This document shows positions 8,362 through 17,534 of a stretch of DNA of 64,000 bases, piece after piece. The stretch comes from Leucobacter luti (GTDB taxonomy: Bacteria; Actinomycetota; Actinomycetes; Actinomycetales; Microbacteriaceae), in assembly GCF_019464495.1 (NCBI RefSeq), contig NZ_CP080492.1:2418001-2482000 (forward strand), in the 5' to 3' direction. The position numbers and the translations under genes are program-made. The notes below the pieces were generated by a model that saw only the letters and a list, made by a program, of their open reading frames with translations, did no database searches and was not told the DNA's origin. Each line of letters begins with the position of its first letter. The first letter of the stretch is position 1.

Positions 8362-10218
8362 ATGTCAAATACGCACACGACCCCCATTGTGGTCATCAAG
8401 CCCGAGCTCGGCCTTCATCGTTGGCTCTGGCCGGCAATCTTCTTGGTACTCGGGCTCATCGCCCCGCTCGTGCTTCCCGGTGACAAGTGGATCCGAGTCG
8501 CGGCTCTCGCCCTCGTCTACGTTGCGCTCGCGTCTGGGCTAAACATCTTGGTCGGTTTGACCGGACTTCTGGATCTCGGATTCATTGCTTTCTTCATCGT
8601 CGGCGCGTACACCGCAGCGATATTCACGGTCAGTACGTTCGGACCACTGCTCGCTGAGAACCCGGCTGCGCTTGCGTGGGTGCTTCCCATCAGCGTGGTC
8701 GCGGCGATCGTGTTCGCTGGAATCGCCGGATCCATAATCGGCTATCCGACTCTCCGTGCGCGCGGTGACTATCTCGCCATCATGACCCTTGCATTCGGTG
8801 AGATCGTACGGATCGTCTCGATCAACTGGACGGAATTCACCGGCGGGGCAGTGGGGATCCGCAATATCCCACCACTCAATTTCGCTGACGCGAGCATGGT
8901 GCCACCGACCACGACCTACTACATCATTCTCACCGTCGTCGTAGTTCTGGTGGTGGCGCTCGCCTCGCTGATCGCTTCACCGGTTGGCCGTGCCTGGGTC
9001 GCGATCCGTGAAGACGAATTGGTGGCCTCTTCCATCGGGATTCGGACCCGACGCTACAAGCTCCTGGCATATGTCGTGGGAGCCGCGACCGCGGGCGTGA
9101 TTGGTGTCTTCTTCGCGCATATGAACCAGTTCGTGAACCCCGATAGTTTCACGCTCGAGGATAACTTCATCGTGCTAAGCCTTGTCATTCTCGGCGGTGC
9201 TGGCACGCTGTGGGGGCCCGTTACTGGCGCTGTGTTGTGGATCTTCTTCCAAGCAGTCGCCAAGGACATCCCGCTGATCCAGGCCCACCCTGAATTTCGA
9301 ACAGGCATTCTTGCCTTGATCGTCGTCGTGCTCATGATCCTGCGGCCAGGCGGTATTGTCTCAAAACGCCTTGAACTTACTCGCGCTCGTGGAGGAACCA
9401 CGCCGCCGCTCGGTGAATTGAAGGTGCCCGGAGATGTCGGTGCGGCCCATGGCACTCCAGTGCTGCGAGTCACTGACGTGAAGCAGGTGTTTGGGGGGCT
9501 CACCGCGCTCGAGGCAGTCACCTTCGACTTGAATCACGGTGAAGTGCTCGGGTTGATGGGGCCGAACGGTGCGGGGAAGTCTACACTTCTCAACGCTATA
9601 TCCGGCGTCACGCGCGCCACGTCTGGCACGATCGAACTGTATGGTGAACGCACCGAACGACTGGAATCGAGCTCAGTCTCGACTCGCGGCATTGCGCGCA
9701 CATTTCAGACCGTCCGGTTGTTTTGGGACATGACCGTCCTCGAGAACCTGCTCGTTGGAGGCCATTCGCGGCTCGCTGGCTTCGTTCCGAAGTTCCTCTC
9801 ACCGTTCCCATTCGTGCGTCGTAGCGAGCGATTCACTGTCACGGAGGCCGAGGAAGTGCTCGCGTTTGTTGATGCGTGGGAATGCCGCGACCGTCGAGCC
9901 TCCTCTCTCGATGCGTACCAGCAACGAAAGGTGGAAATCGCACGTGCGCTTATGACGAGGCCACGCGTACTGCTACTCGACGAGCCCGCGGCCGGACTCA
10001 ATGAGAGTGAGACACGAGATCTCTCACGGGTAATCGCGCGGATCCGTGAGCACGGAGTCGATGTGATTCTCATCGAGCACGACATGGACCTGCTTATGGG
10101 CGTGTCCGACCGAATCGTGGTGCTCGACCACGGGGTTATCATCGCCGATGGTACTCCAGCGGAGATCCGCACGAATCCGGCGGTGCTCGAAGCCTATTTG
10201 GGGAGTGATACCAAGTGA
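8362..10218 (+). CDS. Fused Liv-type permease and ATP-binding protein (LivM-LivG fusion)
   Basis: A 618-residue fusion. Residues 1 to about 330 form a LivM-like permease (ALASGLNILVGLTGLLDLGF; coupling helix AIREDELVASSIGIRTRRYK). After a ~40-residue linker a LivG-like ATPase follows, with Walker A GPNGAGKST at about 400-408 and Walker B VLLLDEPAAGLN. The signature motif is unusual: LDAYQQRK (from residue 516) where LivG proteins normally have LSYGQQR, so the conserved Ser and Gly are changed. An AAGG site precedes ATG 8362. The stop overlaps the next gene. Together with the neighbouring LivH- and LivF-like proteins this completes a five-function importer from four polypeptides. Confidence 0.92.
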   Translation: MSNTHTTPIVVIKPELGLHRWLWPAIFLVLGLIAPLVLPGDKWIRVAALALVYVALASGLNILVGLTGLLDLGFIAFFIVGAYTAAIFTVSTFGPLLAENPAALAWVLPISVVAAIVFAGIAGSIIGYPTLRARGDYLAIMTLAFGEIVRIVSINWTEFTGGAVGIRNIPPLNFADASMVPPTTTYYIILTVVVVLVVALASLIASPVGRAWVAIREDELVASSIGIRTRRYKLLAYVVGAATAGVIGVFFAHMNQFVNPDSFTLEDNFIVLSLVILGGAGTLWGPVTGAVLWIFFQAVAKDIPLIQAHPEFRTGILALIVVVLMILRPGGIVSKRLELTRARGGTTPPLGELKVPGDVGAAHGTPVLRVTDVKQVFGGLTALEAVTFDLNHGEVLGLMGPNGAGKSTLLNAISGVTRATSGTIELYGERTERLESSSVSTRGIARTFQTVRLFWDMTVLENLLVGGHSRLAGFVPKFLSPFPFVRRSERFTVTEAEEVLAFVDAWECRDRRASSLDAYQQRKVEIARALMTRPRVLLLDEPAAGLNESETRDLSRVIARIREHGVDVILIEHDMDLLMGVSDRIVVLDHGVIIADGTPAEIRTNPAVLEAYLGSDTK

Positions 10219-10934
10219 AAATGCTGGATATCCAAGAGCTCAACGTGCGCTATGGCGTGGTCCGGGCGGTGCTCGATGCTCACCTACACGTCAACGACGG
10301 CGAGCTCGTAGTTGTAGTCGGTGCGAACGGGGCAGGGAAAAGCAGCCTGCTTCGAGCGATCGCTGGCCTCAACAAGCATCGCGGTCAGATTGAGTTCGCA
10401 GGAAAGGCAATCTCCGGATTGCGTGCGGAGCAACGCGTGAAGCTTGGCCTCTCTTTAGTTCCAGAAGGGCGTCATATCTTCGGAAGAATGAGCGTGCTCG
10501 AAAATCTGCAAGTCGCGAATTGGGGATCGCGCACGAACAGCAATGCGGAGATTGCGGACGTGTTTGCCCGCTTTCCAAGGCTTGACGAGCGGAAGCACCA
10601 GACCGCAGCGACACTCTCAGGGGGTGAGCAACAAATGCTTGCACTATCCAGAGCACTGATCCGGCAGCCGAGTTTGCTCATGCTCGATGAACCTTCTATG
10701 GGATTGGCTCCGAAGATTGTTGCTCAAATGTTTGAGATCATTAGGGAGATCAACGCTGCAGGGACGAGCGTGCTCCTGATCGAGCAGAACGCTCGAATGG
10801 CACTGTCAATTGCGAACCGCGGGTACCTCATGGAAACAGGAACTCTGTCTGGCGGCGGTGACGCACGTGTGATGCTTGATGATGAGCGGCTTCACGAGGC
10901 CTATTTCGGCAAGAGCGCCACCAGCGAAGATTAG
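10215..10934 (+). CDS. Liv-type ABC transporter ATP-binding protein (LivF-like)
   Basis: A 239-residue ATPase with Walker A GANGAGKSS, a canonical signature LSGGEQQML and Walker B LLMLDEPSMGL. EGRHIFGRMSVLENL is the LivF-type Q-loop region. GTG 10215 overlaps the stop of the fused gene and has GGGGAG 9 bases upstream; ATG 10221 is an alternative. It pairs with the fused LivG domain to form the ATPase dimer, so only one of the two ATP sites would contain this intact signature. Confidence 0.94.
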   Translation: MKMLDIQELNVRYGVVRAVLDAHLHVNDGELVVVVGANGAGKSSLLRAIAGLNKHRGQIEFAGKAISGLRAEQRVKLGLSLVPEGRHIFGRMSVLENLQVANWGSRTNSNAEIADVFARFPRLDERKHQTAATLSGGEQQMLALSRALIRQPSLLMLDEPSMGLAPKIVAQMFEIIREINAAGTSVLLIEQNARMALSIANRGYLMETGTLSGGGDARVMLDDERLHEAYFGKSATSED

Positions 10935-10997
10935 GTATCGCAACGCAGCAACGTGCGCCTTGCAAGGCAATCGAAGAATTGAGATTAGGTGGACAAC

Positions 10998-11744
10998 ATG
11001 GACTGGGGTTCGATGAGTCGGGGAGAGACCCTCTCCGTACCTGACCGGCTCTCGGTCGACCTTGAGCGATTGATTCTCGAGGGAGATCTAGCGCCAGGCG
11101 AGAAGCTCCCAGCTGAACGCGAACTCGCACAGCTTCTGAGCGTGTCTCGGGTATCGATCCGAGAGGCGCTTCGCGAATTGGAGAATCGCGGATTGATCGA
11201 CCGAAAACCCGGTCGAGGAACGATCATTCTCGCCCCAGGAGAGACTGCAAACGCGGCTGAAGACGTGATCGAGGCGTTTTCCGCGACGCGTTCCGAGCTC
11301 ACCGACATTATGGAACTCCGCGCAATTGTCGAGCCCCCAATTGCGCGCATCACTGCTAGCCGTGCTCAAACGCGCGATCTCACCCAGCTTGAAGAGCTTG
11401 TCAAAGCAATGGAACTGGATGTGACCAAAGAACGCTACGCCGAGCTTGACCGCGCGTTCCACCAGGCGATCGCGCAATACACCCATAACCCACTGCTCTC
11501 ACTCATCAACGAACAGATCGCTAATCAGATTGCCCCGAGCCGGGCAAGTCGCTACCAAACGAAAGCGCGGCGTCAAGCTTCGAGCGTGGCGCACCGACGA
11601 ATCTTCGAAGCAATTGCTGCCCGAGACGGTGCACTTGCCGAGGAAGAAGCTCGCGCACACGTGCACGACATCAGCCGTCAGATCGCGCGCGCCGCCGATG
11701 CGAGTGCCAAGCCGAAGGAGCTCCGCGATGGTCTTGACGAGTAG
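10998..11744 (+). CDS. GntR-family regulator, FadR subfamily
   Basis: About 248 residues. The N-terminal winged helix (LAPGEKLPAERELAQLLSVS, REALRELENRGLIDRKPGRG) is followed by an all-helical FCD ligand domain (LTDIMELRAIVEPPIARITA, LDRAFHQAIAQYTHNPLL). FCD domains bind small organic acids, often with a metal. AGGTGG lies 5 bases before ATG 10998; GTG 10989 is possible. It follows the transporter and overlaps the Ntn hydrolase gene by 17 bases, so it probably controls the whole cluster through the palindrome at 5619-5631. Confidence 0.92.
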   Translation: MDWGSMSRGETLSVPDRLSVDLERLILEGDLAPGEKLPAERELAQLLSVSRVSIREALRELENRGLIDRKPGRGTIILAPGETANAAEDVIEAFSATRSELTDIMELRAIVEPPIARITASRAQTRDLTQLEELVKAMELDVTKERYAELDRAFHQAIAQYTHNPLLSLINEQIANQIAPSRASRYQTKARRQASSVAHRRIFEAIAARDGALAEEEARAHVHDISRQIARAADASAKPKELRDGLDE

Positions 11745-13272
11745 GCCCACCGGCGGCGCAATCTCGACGTCCCACCACCTGGCGACCGCCGCAGGAGCGG
11801 CCGCGCTTGAGGCCGGAGGCAACGCCATCGATGCCGCACTTGCCGCGGCCGCCACACTCTGCGTCGTGTATCCGAACAACGTCGCCCTTGGCGGCGACCT
11901 GGTGGCGCTCGTGCGGAGCCCAGACGGCGAAGTACGGTTTCTCAACGCGACCGGAGCTGCTCCGGCGGGGCAGACGCTCGCGGCACTGCGCGAGGCACAC
12001 GGTGACGCGCTGCCGTTGCGTGGGATCGATACCGTGACCGTGCCTGGCGGGGTCTGCGGGTGGAACTCGCTGCACGAGTACGGCGCGACATTGCCGTGGG
12101 CGGCACACTTTGAGGCCGCGATCCGGCATGCCGAGCAGGGGTTCCCGAACTCTCGCTCTGTCGCCGCCGCGCTCGTGGAAGATCGGGAGACGCTCGCAGC
12201 AGATCCTGGCGCGAGCGCAGTGTTCTACCCTGGCGGCGAGCCCATCGCCGAGGGCGAGCCGCTGATACAGCCAGCACTCGCGCAGACGCTGCGACGGATC
12301 GCCGCTGGCGGATCCGCCGAGTTCTATGAGGGTGAAACGGCCCAGCAGTGGGTCGCTGGCCTGCAAGCGCTCGGCTCAAAGATCACGCTGCAGGATGCAG
12401 CCGAGTACCAGGGGTACTGGGCCGAACCGATTGAGGGTGAGTTCGAGGGGCACCGCGTGCTCACTGGCCCGCCGAACACCTCCGGATTCATGCTGCTGCG
12501 CGCCCTGCAAGAAGTCGCTGCTGGGATCGTTGATCCGCTGGGCAGCGGCGCGGGCAAACTCGCCGATGCGTTCCACCACGCCAACACCATCCGCGCAAGT
12601 CACCTCGCCGATCCCCGCTTCGGAGGCGCCTCCGGAGCTGACCTCATCGGGCTCCCCGCCCCCACGTGTCCCGTGCCCGGGGCTCCGAAGGCGAGCGGCG
12701 ACACCGTAGGATTCGCCGCGATCAGCGACGATGGCTGGGCCGTGTCATTCATCAACTCCGTCTACTGGAGCTTTGGTGCGCACATTTTGGAACCTCACAC
12801 AGGGATCCTGTTTCAGAATCGCGGGACCTCGTTCGCACTCGATGCCAACTCGCCGAACGCGTTCGGCCCGGGCAAGCGGCCGCGCCACACCCTCATGCCC
12901 GTCTTGATCTTGCGCGGTGATGAGGTTGCCTGGGTGCCCGCCACGATGGGCGGGGCTGCGCAGCCGCAAATCCACGCCCAGCTCCTGATCCGATCCCTCG
13001 CAGGAGCGACACCTCACGAGGCGACCCACGCGCCGCGGTGGATGGTGGAAGAGTGGCCGGGTATTGGACCGGCCACTGTCATGGCTGAATCCGATGTGCC
13101 CCAGGACACACGCGACGCGATCGCCGCAGCCGGCTACGCCATCACTGAAGTGCCGCCGTACACCGAAGACCTGGGCCACTCCAACCTCATCCGGGTCACC
13201 CCTGCCGGCTATGAGGCCGCGAGTGATCCCCGCTCCGACGGTTCCGCAATGATCGTTCCGGCGCCCAGCTAG
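11728..13272 (+). CDS. Gamma-glutamyltransferase-like Ntn hydrolase
   Basis: A 514-residue member of the gamma-glutamyltransferase/acylase family, whose precursors cleave themselves before a Thr that becomes the nucleophile. The N-terminal part (ISTSHHLATAAGAAALEAGG, NAIDAALAAAATLCVVYPNN) is typical. The predicted cleavage and nucleophile is Thr326 in GDTVGFAAISDDG; the usual T-T-H triplet is T-V-G here, so the acceptor or substrate may differ from glutathione. No signal peptide is visible, so it is probably cytoplasmic and acts on an imported compound. GAAGGAG lies 7 bases before ATG 11728, inside the end of the regulator gene; upstream in-frame codons overlap that gene and are not used. Confidence 0.88.
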   Translation: MVLTSRPTGGAISTSHHLATAAGAAALEAGGNAIDAALAAAATLCVVYPNNVALGGDLVALVRSPDGEVRFLNATGAAPAGQTLAALREAHGDALPLRGIDTVTVPGGVCGWNSLHEYGATLPWAAHFEAAIRHAEQGFPNSRSVAAALVEDRETLAADPGASAVFYPGGEPIAEGEPLIQPALAQTLRRIAAGGSAEFYEGETAQQWVAGLQALGSKITLQDAAEYQGYWAEPIEGEFEGHRVLTGPPNTSGFMLLRALQEVAAGIVDPLGSGAGKLADAFHHANTIRASHLADPRFGGASGADLIGLPAPTCPVPGAPKASGDTVGFAAISDDGWAVSFINSVYWSFGAHILEPHTGILFQNRGTSFALDANSPNAFGPGKRPRHTLMPVLILRGDEVAWVPATMGGAAQPQIHAQLLIRSLAGATPHEATHAPRWMVEEWPGIGPATVMAESDVPQDTRDAIAAAGYAITEVPPYTEDLGHSNLIRVTPAGYEAASDPRSDGSAMIVPAPS

Positions 13273-13340
13273 GCCGGGCGGGCAGCATGCGCCCGCGCTC
13301 CACTTTCGCACCACGATCAAACTCGCAGAATCGACGCTTC

Positions 13341-14123
13341 ATGACTCAGACTCCACGCTCCAGTGTTTTCGTGCTCGCCCTCCTCGGTGCCGCCACCGGC
13401 CTGCTCTCCGGCCTGTTTGGCATCGGTGGCGGAGTGGTACTCGTGCCCATGCTGGTGATGTTCCTCGGCTTCCAGCAACGCCTCGCCGCAGGCACCTCAG
13501 TTGCCGCGATCCTGCCCGCTGCCATCGTGGGCGGCATCGGCTATGGAGTGCAGGGCAACGTCGATTGGATCGCTGCAATCGCGCTCGCCGCAGGTGTGAT
13601 CGTGGGCGCCCAGATCGGGAGCTACTTGCTCTCGCGTGTGCCGACCGGGTTTCTGCGCTGGCTGTTCATGGGCTTTCTCGCGGTGGTCGTGGTGAGCCTC
13701 TGGTTCGTGGTGCCGCAGCGTGATGCTGAGATCGAGAAGACCACGCTCGTCATCGTGCTGCTCGTCATTACCGGCCTCGTGACGGGTGTGCTCTCGGGGC
13801 TCCTTGGCGTGGGTGGCGGCGTGGTCGTGGTGCCGATCCTGATGTTCTTCTTCGGGGCGAGCGACCTGATCGCCAAAGGTACGTCGCTGATCATGCTGAT
13901 TCCCGGCTCGATTTCCGGCACGCTCGGAAACGCGCGCAGGCGCAACGTCGACCTCCGTGCAGCGGCAATTCTCGGGATCGCGGCCAGCATTCTTTCGCCG
14001 CTCGGCTCAGTGATCGCGACTCACATTCCGCCATTCTGGTCCAACGTCGCGTTCTCGCTGCTGCTCGCATTCGTTCTCGGGCAAATGCTGCTGAAGACCC
14101 TGAAGAACCGAAAAGAGAAGTAG
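13341..14123 (+). CDS. TauE/SafE-family membrane permease
   Basis: About 260 residues, with two related halves each opening with the family hallmark: GLLSGLFGIGGGVVLVPML and GVLSGLLGVGGGVVVVPIL. Seven to eight membrane segments are apparent. The family (DUF81) exports or exchanges sulfite, sulfoacetate or other small organic anions. The open frame continues upstream to 13287, but the hydrophobic N-terminus fits a start at 13341; no clear ribosome site decides. It follows the Ntn hydrolase by about 70 bases and may export a product of that cluster. Confidence 0.85.
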   Translation: MTQTPRSSVFVLALLGAATGLLSGLFGIGGGVVLVPMLVMFLGFQQRLAAGTSVAAILPAAIVGGIGYGVQGNVDWIAAIALAAGVIVGAQIGSYLLSRVPTGFLRWLFMGFLAVVVVSLWFVVPQRDAEIEKTTLVIVLLVITGLVTGVLSGLLGVGGGVVVVPILMFFFGASDLIAKGTSLIMLIPGSISGTLGNARRRNVDLRAAAILGIAASILSPLGSVIATHIPPFWSNVAFSLLLAFVLGQMLLKTLKNRKEK

Positions 14124-14132
14124 CCGGGGTCG

Positions 14133-15086
14133 CTACACCGACAGCACTCTCCCGCCGCGCTTGCGCGCTGCGTACACCAGGTCGGTGTGCACCACGGTGT
14201 GATGCTCCGCCCAGACGGGGTGGGAAAGCATGGTGTAGAGCTGCGCATGCGAGATCGCGGTGACGTTCACGATCATCTGAAACTTGCCGGCGACCGCCGC
14301 GGCATAGCGTACCTCCGGCCACAGTTGCAGCGCCCGACCGAGCGGTTCGACGCGCTGCGGCGGGGCTTGCACCCACAGCATGGCCTCAACTGGGTACCCC
14401 ACATCAGCTGGCTCAACGAGCGCCCGGATCGAGAGCTGGCCGGAGCTCAGGAGCCAATCGATCCGCCTCGCGACCGAAGTCTCGCTCATCTTTACGAGCC
14501 GGGCAAGCGTCTCGATACTCGTGCGGCCGTCCTCGCGTAGCGCCTGCAGGAGGAGTGCGTCGTTCGCGCCGCGCGTTTCAGGCAGCGACCACTCCGTGCG
14601 GTCCGCTCCGCCACCGGCAGCCAGTGTCTCCTCTTGAGCGGGGGTGAGTGCACCGCATCGCCAGCCACGAATCGTTTTGAAGTACCGCAGCACGGGAAAC
14701 GCCTCGAGGCGCCGGAGCCCGGGCGTTGCCGGGAGCTGCAGCGTCAGCAACTCATCGAGGTTCTCTTCATAGCCGAGCTCCGCCACGATGTTCAGTTCGC
14801 CTGTGGTGCGGTAGCTGTAGACGACGTCGTCGCGGCGCGCGAGCGCCTCACTCACGAGCTGAGCAGCCCCGAGCACACTCTCGCAGGCCAGGATCATCTG
14901 GTTCTCGGCGTGGTTCATCCCGGCGACGGCGACGGCACCCGAGGCGAGCAGATCCGTGCCGTGCCTGGCAACTGTCCGTTCGGGCTCGCCGAGCGCGTCG
15001 GCGATGCGTCGCCACGACGCACGCCCGTCGACTTGGAGGGCAGCGGCGATCCTGCGTTGCAGCTCAGTGAAGGCCTGGCCCGACAT
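14133..15086 (-). CDS. Lrp/AsnC-family regulator, double-length
   Basis: About 317 residues, twice the usual Lrp length, made of two Lrp-like units. The first has an HTH at about residues 5-50 (RIAAALQVDGRASWRRIADA) and the second at about 175-220 (LLLQALREDGRTSIETLARL). Each is followed by a ligand-binding-type segment (NIVAELGYEEN; FQMIVNVTAISH). AAGGAAGGG before ATG 15086 decides the start. It ends 9 bases from the convergent TauE gene and is transcribed downstream of the amidase at 15134, about 50 bases away. It resembles the regulator at 19531-20508 closely enough to be a paralogue. Confidence 0.88.
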   Translation of the reverse strand: MSGQAFTELQRRIAAALQVDGRASWRRIADALGEPERTVARHGTDLLASGAVAVAGMNHAENQMILACESVLGAAQLVSEALARRDDVVYSYRTTGELNIVAELGYEENLDELLTLQLPATPGLRRLEAFPVLRYFKTIRGWRCGALTPAQEETLAAGGGADRTEWSLPETRGANDALLLQALREDGRTSIETLARLVKMSETSVARRIDWLLSSGQLSIRALVEPADVGYPVEAMLWVQAPPQRVEPLGRALQLWPEVRYAAAVAGKFQMIVNVTAISHAQLYTMLSHPVWAEHHTVVHTDLVYAARKRGGRVLSV

Positions 15087-15133
15087 CTCGCCCTTCCTTC
15101 GCACCCAGACCGTTCTGGCCGCGAGTTCTCATC

Positions 15134-16552
15134 CTATGGCGCTGAAACAACCGCTCGCGGCGCCGTCTGCGCGAAGCCGGTCGCCTGCTCATACGCCGCC
15201 GCCCAGTCCAGCATTCGGACGTCGTCGTAGTGGGTTGCCGCGATTTGCCATCCGACTGGGAGCCCACTCGCAGTGAAGCCGCCTGGCATCGCGAGGACCG
15301 GCAGGCTCGTGGCGGAGAGGAGGCAGGCAGAACGCATCCAGTCGAGATAGCTCTCCGCCGGGGTGCCGGCGATCGTGTGTGGCCAGCGCCAGTGTGCATC
15401 GAAGGGGAGCACCTGGGCCGCTGGGCTCAAGAACGCATCGTAGCGCGCGAAGAAGCGCTGCACCGCGGCTTCCAGTCTGCTTCGTGCAGCGGCGGCGGAG
15501 ATCATGTCCGATGCAGTGAGTGCGAGCCCTTTCTCCACGTTCCACACCACCTCGGGTTTGATCACGTCACGGTGCTCAGCAAATAGCGGTGCGATTCCCG
15601 TCGCGAAATCGTATGCTCTCGTCACCTGGAACACCTCGTCCGCGTCACTGAAATCGATGCTCGCTTCCTCGAGGATTGCGCCGGCTTCCTCAAAGACTCG
15701 CAGCTGATCGCGCAGGGTGGCAATGATCTCGGCCTCGACGGGCACACCGATTCCGAAATCAAAGCTGTATCCGATTCGGACCCCGCGGAGATCGGGCCAC
15801 GGCGCGCGAAAATCCGTGGGCGCTACTGTGCTGGGGGTGGGCAACCGCGTCGGACCCGCGGTCGCGCGCATGAACAAGGCGACGTCTTCAACGGTCCGGG
15901 CGATGGGACCGGACCGGGCCAGCCAGGTGAATGCGTTGCGGGGTGATTCCATCGGGATCACCCCGTATGACGGTCGGAAGCCGAACAGATTACAAAAGGA
16001 GGCCGGGATCCTCAGCGAGCCGCCCATGTCGGACCCGTCTCCCATAGCCTGGATTCGCGCGGCGACCACGGCGGCAACTCCGCCAGAGGAACCGCCGGCG
16101 GACAGCGTGGGATCATACGGGTTCGTCGTCGTCCCGAACAGCTCATTGAACGTGTGTGATCCGGCCCCAAACTCCGGCACATTCGTCTTTCCCGTACGGA
16201 TCACGCCCGCCGCGGTCAGTCGGGCAATTTGGAGATCATCCGCCTCCGGGACCTGATCTCGCAGTGCGAGCGAACCCTGAGTGGAGCGCAATCCGGCCGT
16301 CGCGAACGTGTCTTTGTGGGTCATTGGGAGGCCATGCAAGATCCCGGTGGCCGCTCCGCTGGCGGTGCGCTCATCGGCGGCGGCGGCGAGCGTGCTTGCC
16401 CGCTCAAAGTCAGTGGTGATCACCGCGTTCACTGCGGGATTGTGCTCTTCGATCGCGGCGACGTGGCTTTCGAGCGCCTCGCGGGCCGAGAGTTCTCGGG
16501 ACCTGATCAGGCGCGTGATCGCGGCTGCAGAGAGGTGCTGAATGTCGTCCAT
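15134..16552 (-). CDS. Amidase (amidase-signature family)
   Basis: A 472-residue Ser-Ser-Lys hydrolase. The catalytic Lys is Lys80 in MTHKD, the cis-Ser lies in AGGSSGG (155-156) and the nucleophile is Ser179 in DMGGSLRIP. No signal peptide is seen, so it is cytoplasmic. It hydrolyses a carboxamide to the acid and ammonia, or a related C-N bond; the substrate is not readable. An AAAGG site precedes ATG 16552. It is divergent from the DUF5058-like transporter genes and followed by an Lrp-type regulator. A similar amidase, broken by frameshifts, lies at 24234-25664. Confidence 0.93.
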   Translation of the reverse strand: MDDIQHLSAAAITRLIRSRELSAREALESHVAAIEEHNPAVNAVITTDFERASTLAAAADERTASGAATGILHGLPMTHKDTFATAGLRSTQGSLALRDQVPEADDLQIARLTAAGVIRTGKTNVPEFGAGSHTFNELFGTTTNPYDPTLSAGGSSGGVAAVVAARIQAMGDGSDMGGSLRIPASFCNLFGFRPSYGVIPMESPRNAFTWLARSGPIARTVEDVALFMRATAGPTRLPTPSTVAPTDFRAPWPDLRGVRIGYSFDFGIGVPVEAEIIATLRDQLRVFEEAGAILEEASIDFSDADEVFQVTRAYDFATGIAPLFAEHRDVIKPEVVWNVEKGLALTASDMISAAAARSRLEAAVQRFFARYDAFLSPAAQVLPFDAHWRWPHTIAGTPAESYLDWMRSACLLSATSLPVLAMPGGFTASGLPVGWQIAATHYDDVRMLDWAAAYEQATGFAQTAPRAVVSAP

Positions 16553-16626
16553 GTGTGTGCCTTTCGCCAGTGAAGTGCCCTGCGAGCATCATCCCCAGAT
16601 TCCCTGGTGGCGAGGAAGACGTCTAC

Positions 16627-16668
16627 GCGAAATCAGGCAAATCGGGTGATTTCGCCAGAATCTTGGCG
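16627..16668. promoter_or_regulatory. Inverted repeats between amidase and membrane-protein genes
   Basis: GCGAAATCA is repeated in inverse orientation (16627-16635 and 16647-16655) across an 11-base spacer. It is immediately followed by a second small palindrome, CGCCA-N6-TGGCG (16653-16668). Both lie in the divergent control region, so they are candidate sites for the neighbouring Lrp-type regulator. No experimental motif supports this. Confidence 0.4.
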
Positions 16669-16764
16669 AGTTCGGCCGCGCACTTGTTCAGGGTCGGAGT
16701 CTGCCGCAGGGTGAGCTTTGGGGGCCTTCACACCCTCACCAGCATGAACTGCAAAGGAGCACAC

Positions 16765-17514
16765 ATGCCGTATCAAGCCATTCTGCTGACCCGGGACCCG
16801 GGGTCCACGGATATCTGGGCTATCGCGAACTCACCGATTCTGTGGATCTGCGCGCTCGGTGTTTTCGCCGTGATCTTCCTGCAGACGATCCTGTATATGC
16901 GCGCCGCGCGCAAGGTTGCCCCGGGAATCGACATGCCGATCGCCGAGGTCAAAGAGTCGTTCCGCGCAGGCGCGGTGGCATCGATTGGGCCGTCGCTCGC
17001 AGTCGTCATCGTTGCCGTGTCGCTGCTCGCCCTGTTCGGAACGCCTGCCGTGCTGGTGCGCATTGGTTTGATCGGCTCCGCCGCGACGGAAACCGCCTCA
17101 GCCGGCATCGCTGCCTCCACGATGGGAGCGGAGCTTGGGGGCCCTGACTACACGCAGCAAGTGTTTGCGGTCGCCTTCCTCGCGATGAGTCTGTCAGGCG
17201 GGATGTGGATGCTCGCGACGCTGATCCTGACTCCCGTCCTGAAGCGAGGCAGCGCCACGCTCGCAAAGCGGAACCCCGCGGCCATGGCGCTCATCCCCAC
17301 GGCGGCGCTGCTCGGTGCGTTTTCGATGTTGACGATTGCTGAGACAGGGAAATCGGGGACGCACATCATCATCGTGTGTATTTCGGCCGCGGTGATGGGG
17401 CTCTGCCTCCTGATCTCGCACCTGCTCGCAGCCAGGTGGCTGAAGGAGTGGGCCCTTGGGATCGCCATTCTTGTGTCGCTTTTTGCGGCCTACCTGATCC
17501 AATCCGGATCCTGA
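16765..17514 (+). CDS. DUF5058-like integral membrane protein
   Basis: A 249-residue protein with about six to seven membrane segments. The N-terminal IANSPILWICALGVFAVIFL, the loop VKESFRAGAVASIGPSLAVV and LIGSAATETASAGIAASTMG resemble the DUF5058 family as I recall it. That family is uncharacterised but often found beside M20 amidohydrolases. AAAGGAG lies 5 bases before ATG 16765. It is followed 20 bases later by a second membrane protein and then an M20 enzyme, so a two-subunit transporter for the M20 substrate is a reasonable inference. Confidence 0.72.
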   Translation: MPYQAILLTRDPGSTDIWAIANSPILWICALGVFAVIFLQTILYMRAARKVAPGIDMPIAEVKESFRAGAVASIGPSLAVVIVAVSLLALFGTPAVLVRIGLIGSAATETASAGIAASTMGAELGGPDYTQQVFAVAFLAMSLSGGMWMLATLILTPVLKRGSATLAKRNPAAMALIPTAALLGAFSMLTIAETGKSGTHIIIVCISAAVMGLCLLISHLLAARWLKEWALGIAILVSLFAAYLIQSGS

Positions 17515-17534
17515 CGAACACCGGGAGTATGACC

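Noticed and set aside
11446-11727. N-terminal extension of the Ntn hydrolase frame
   Set aside because: It overlaps the GntR gene out of frame. A strong ribosome site stands before ATG 11728, where the family similarity begins.
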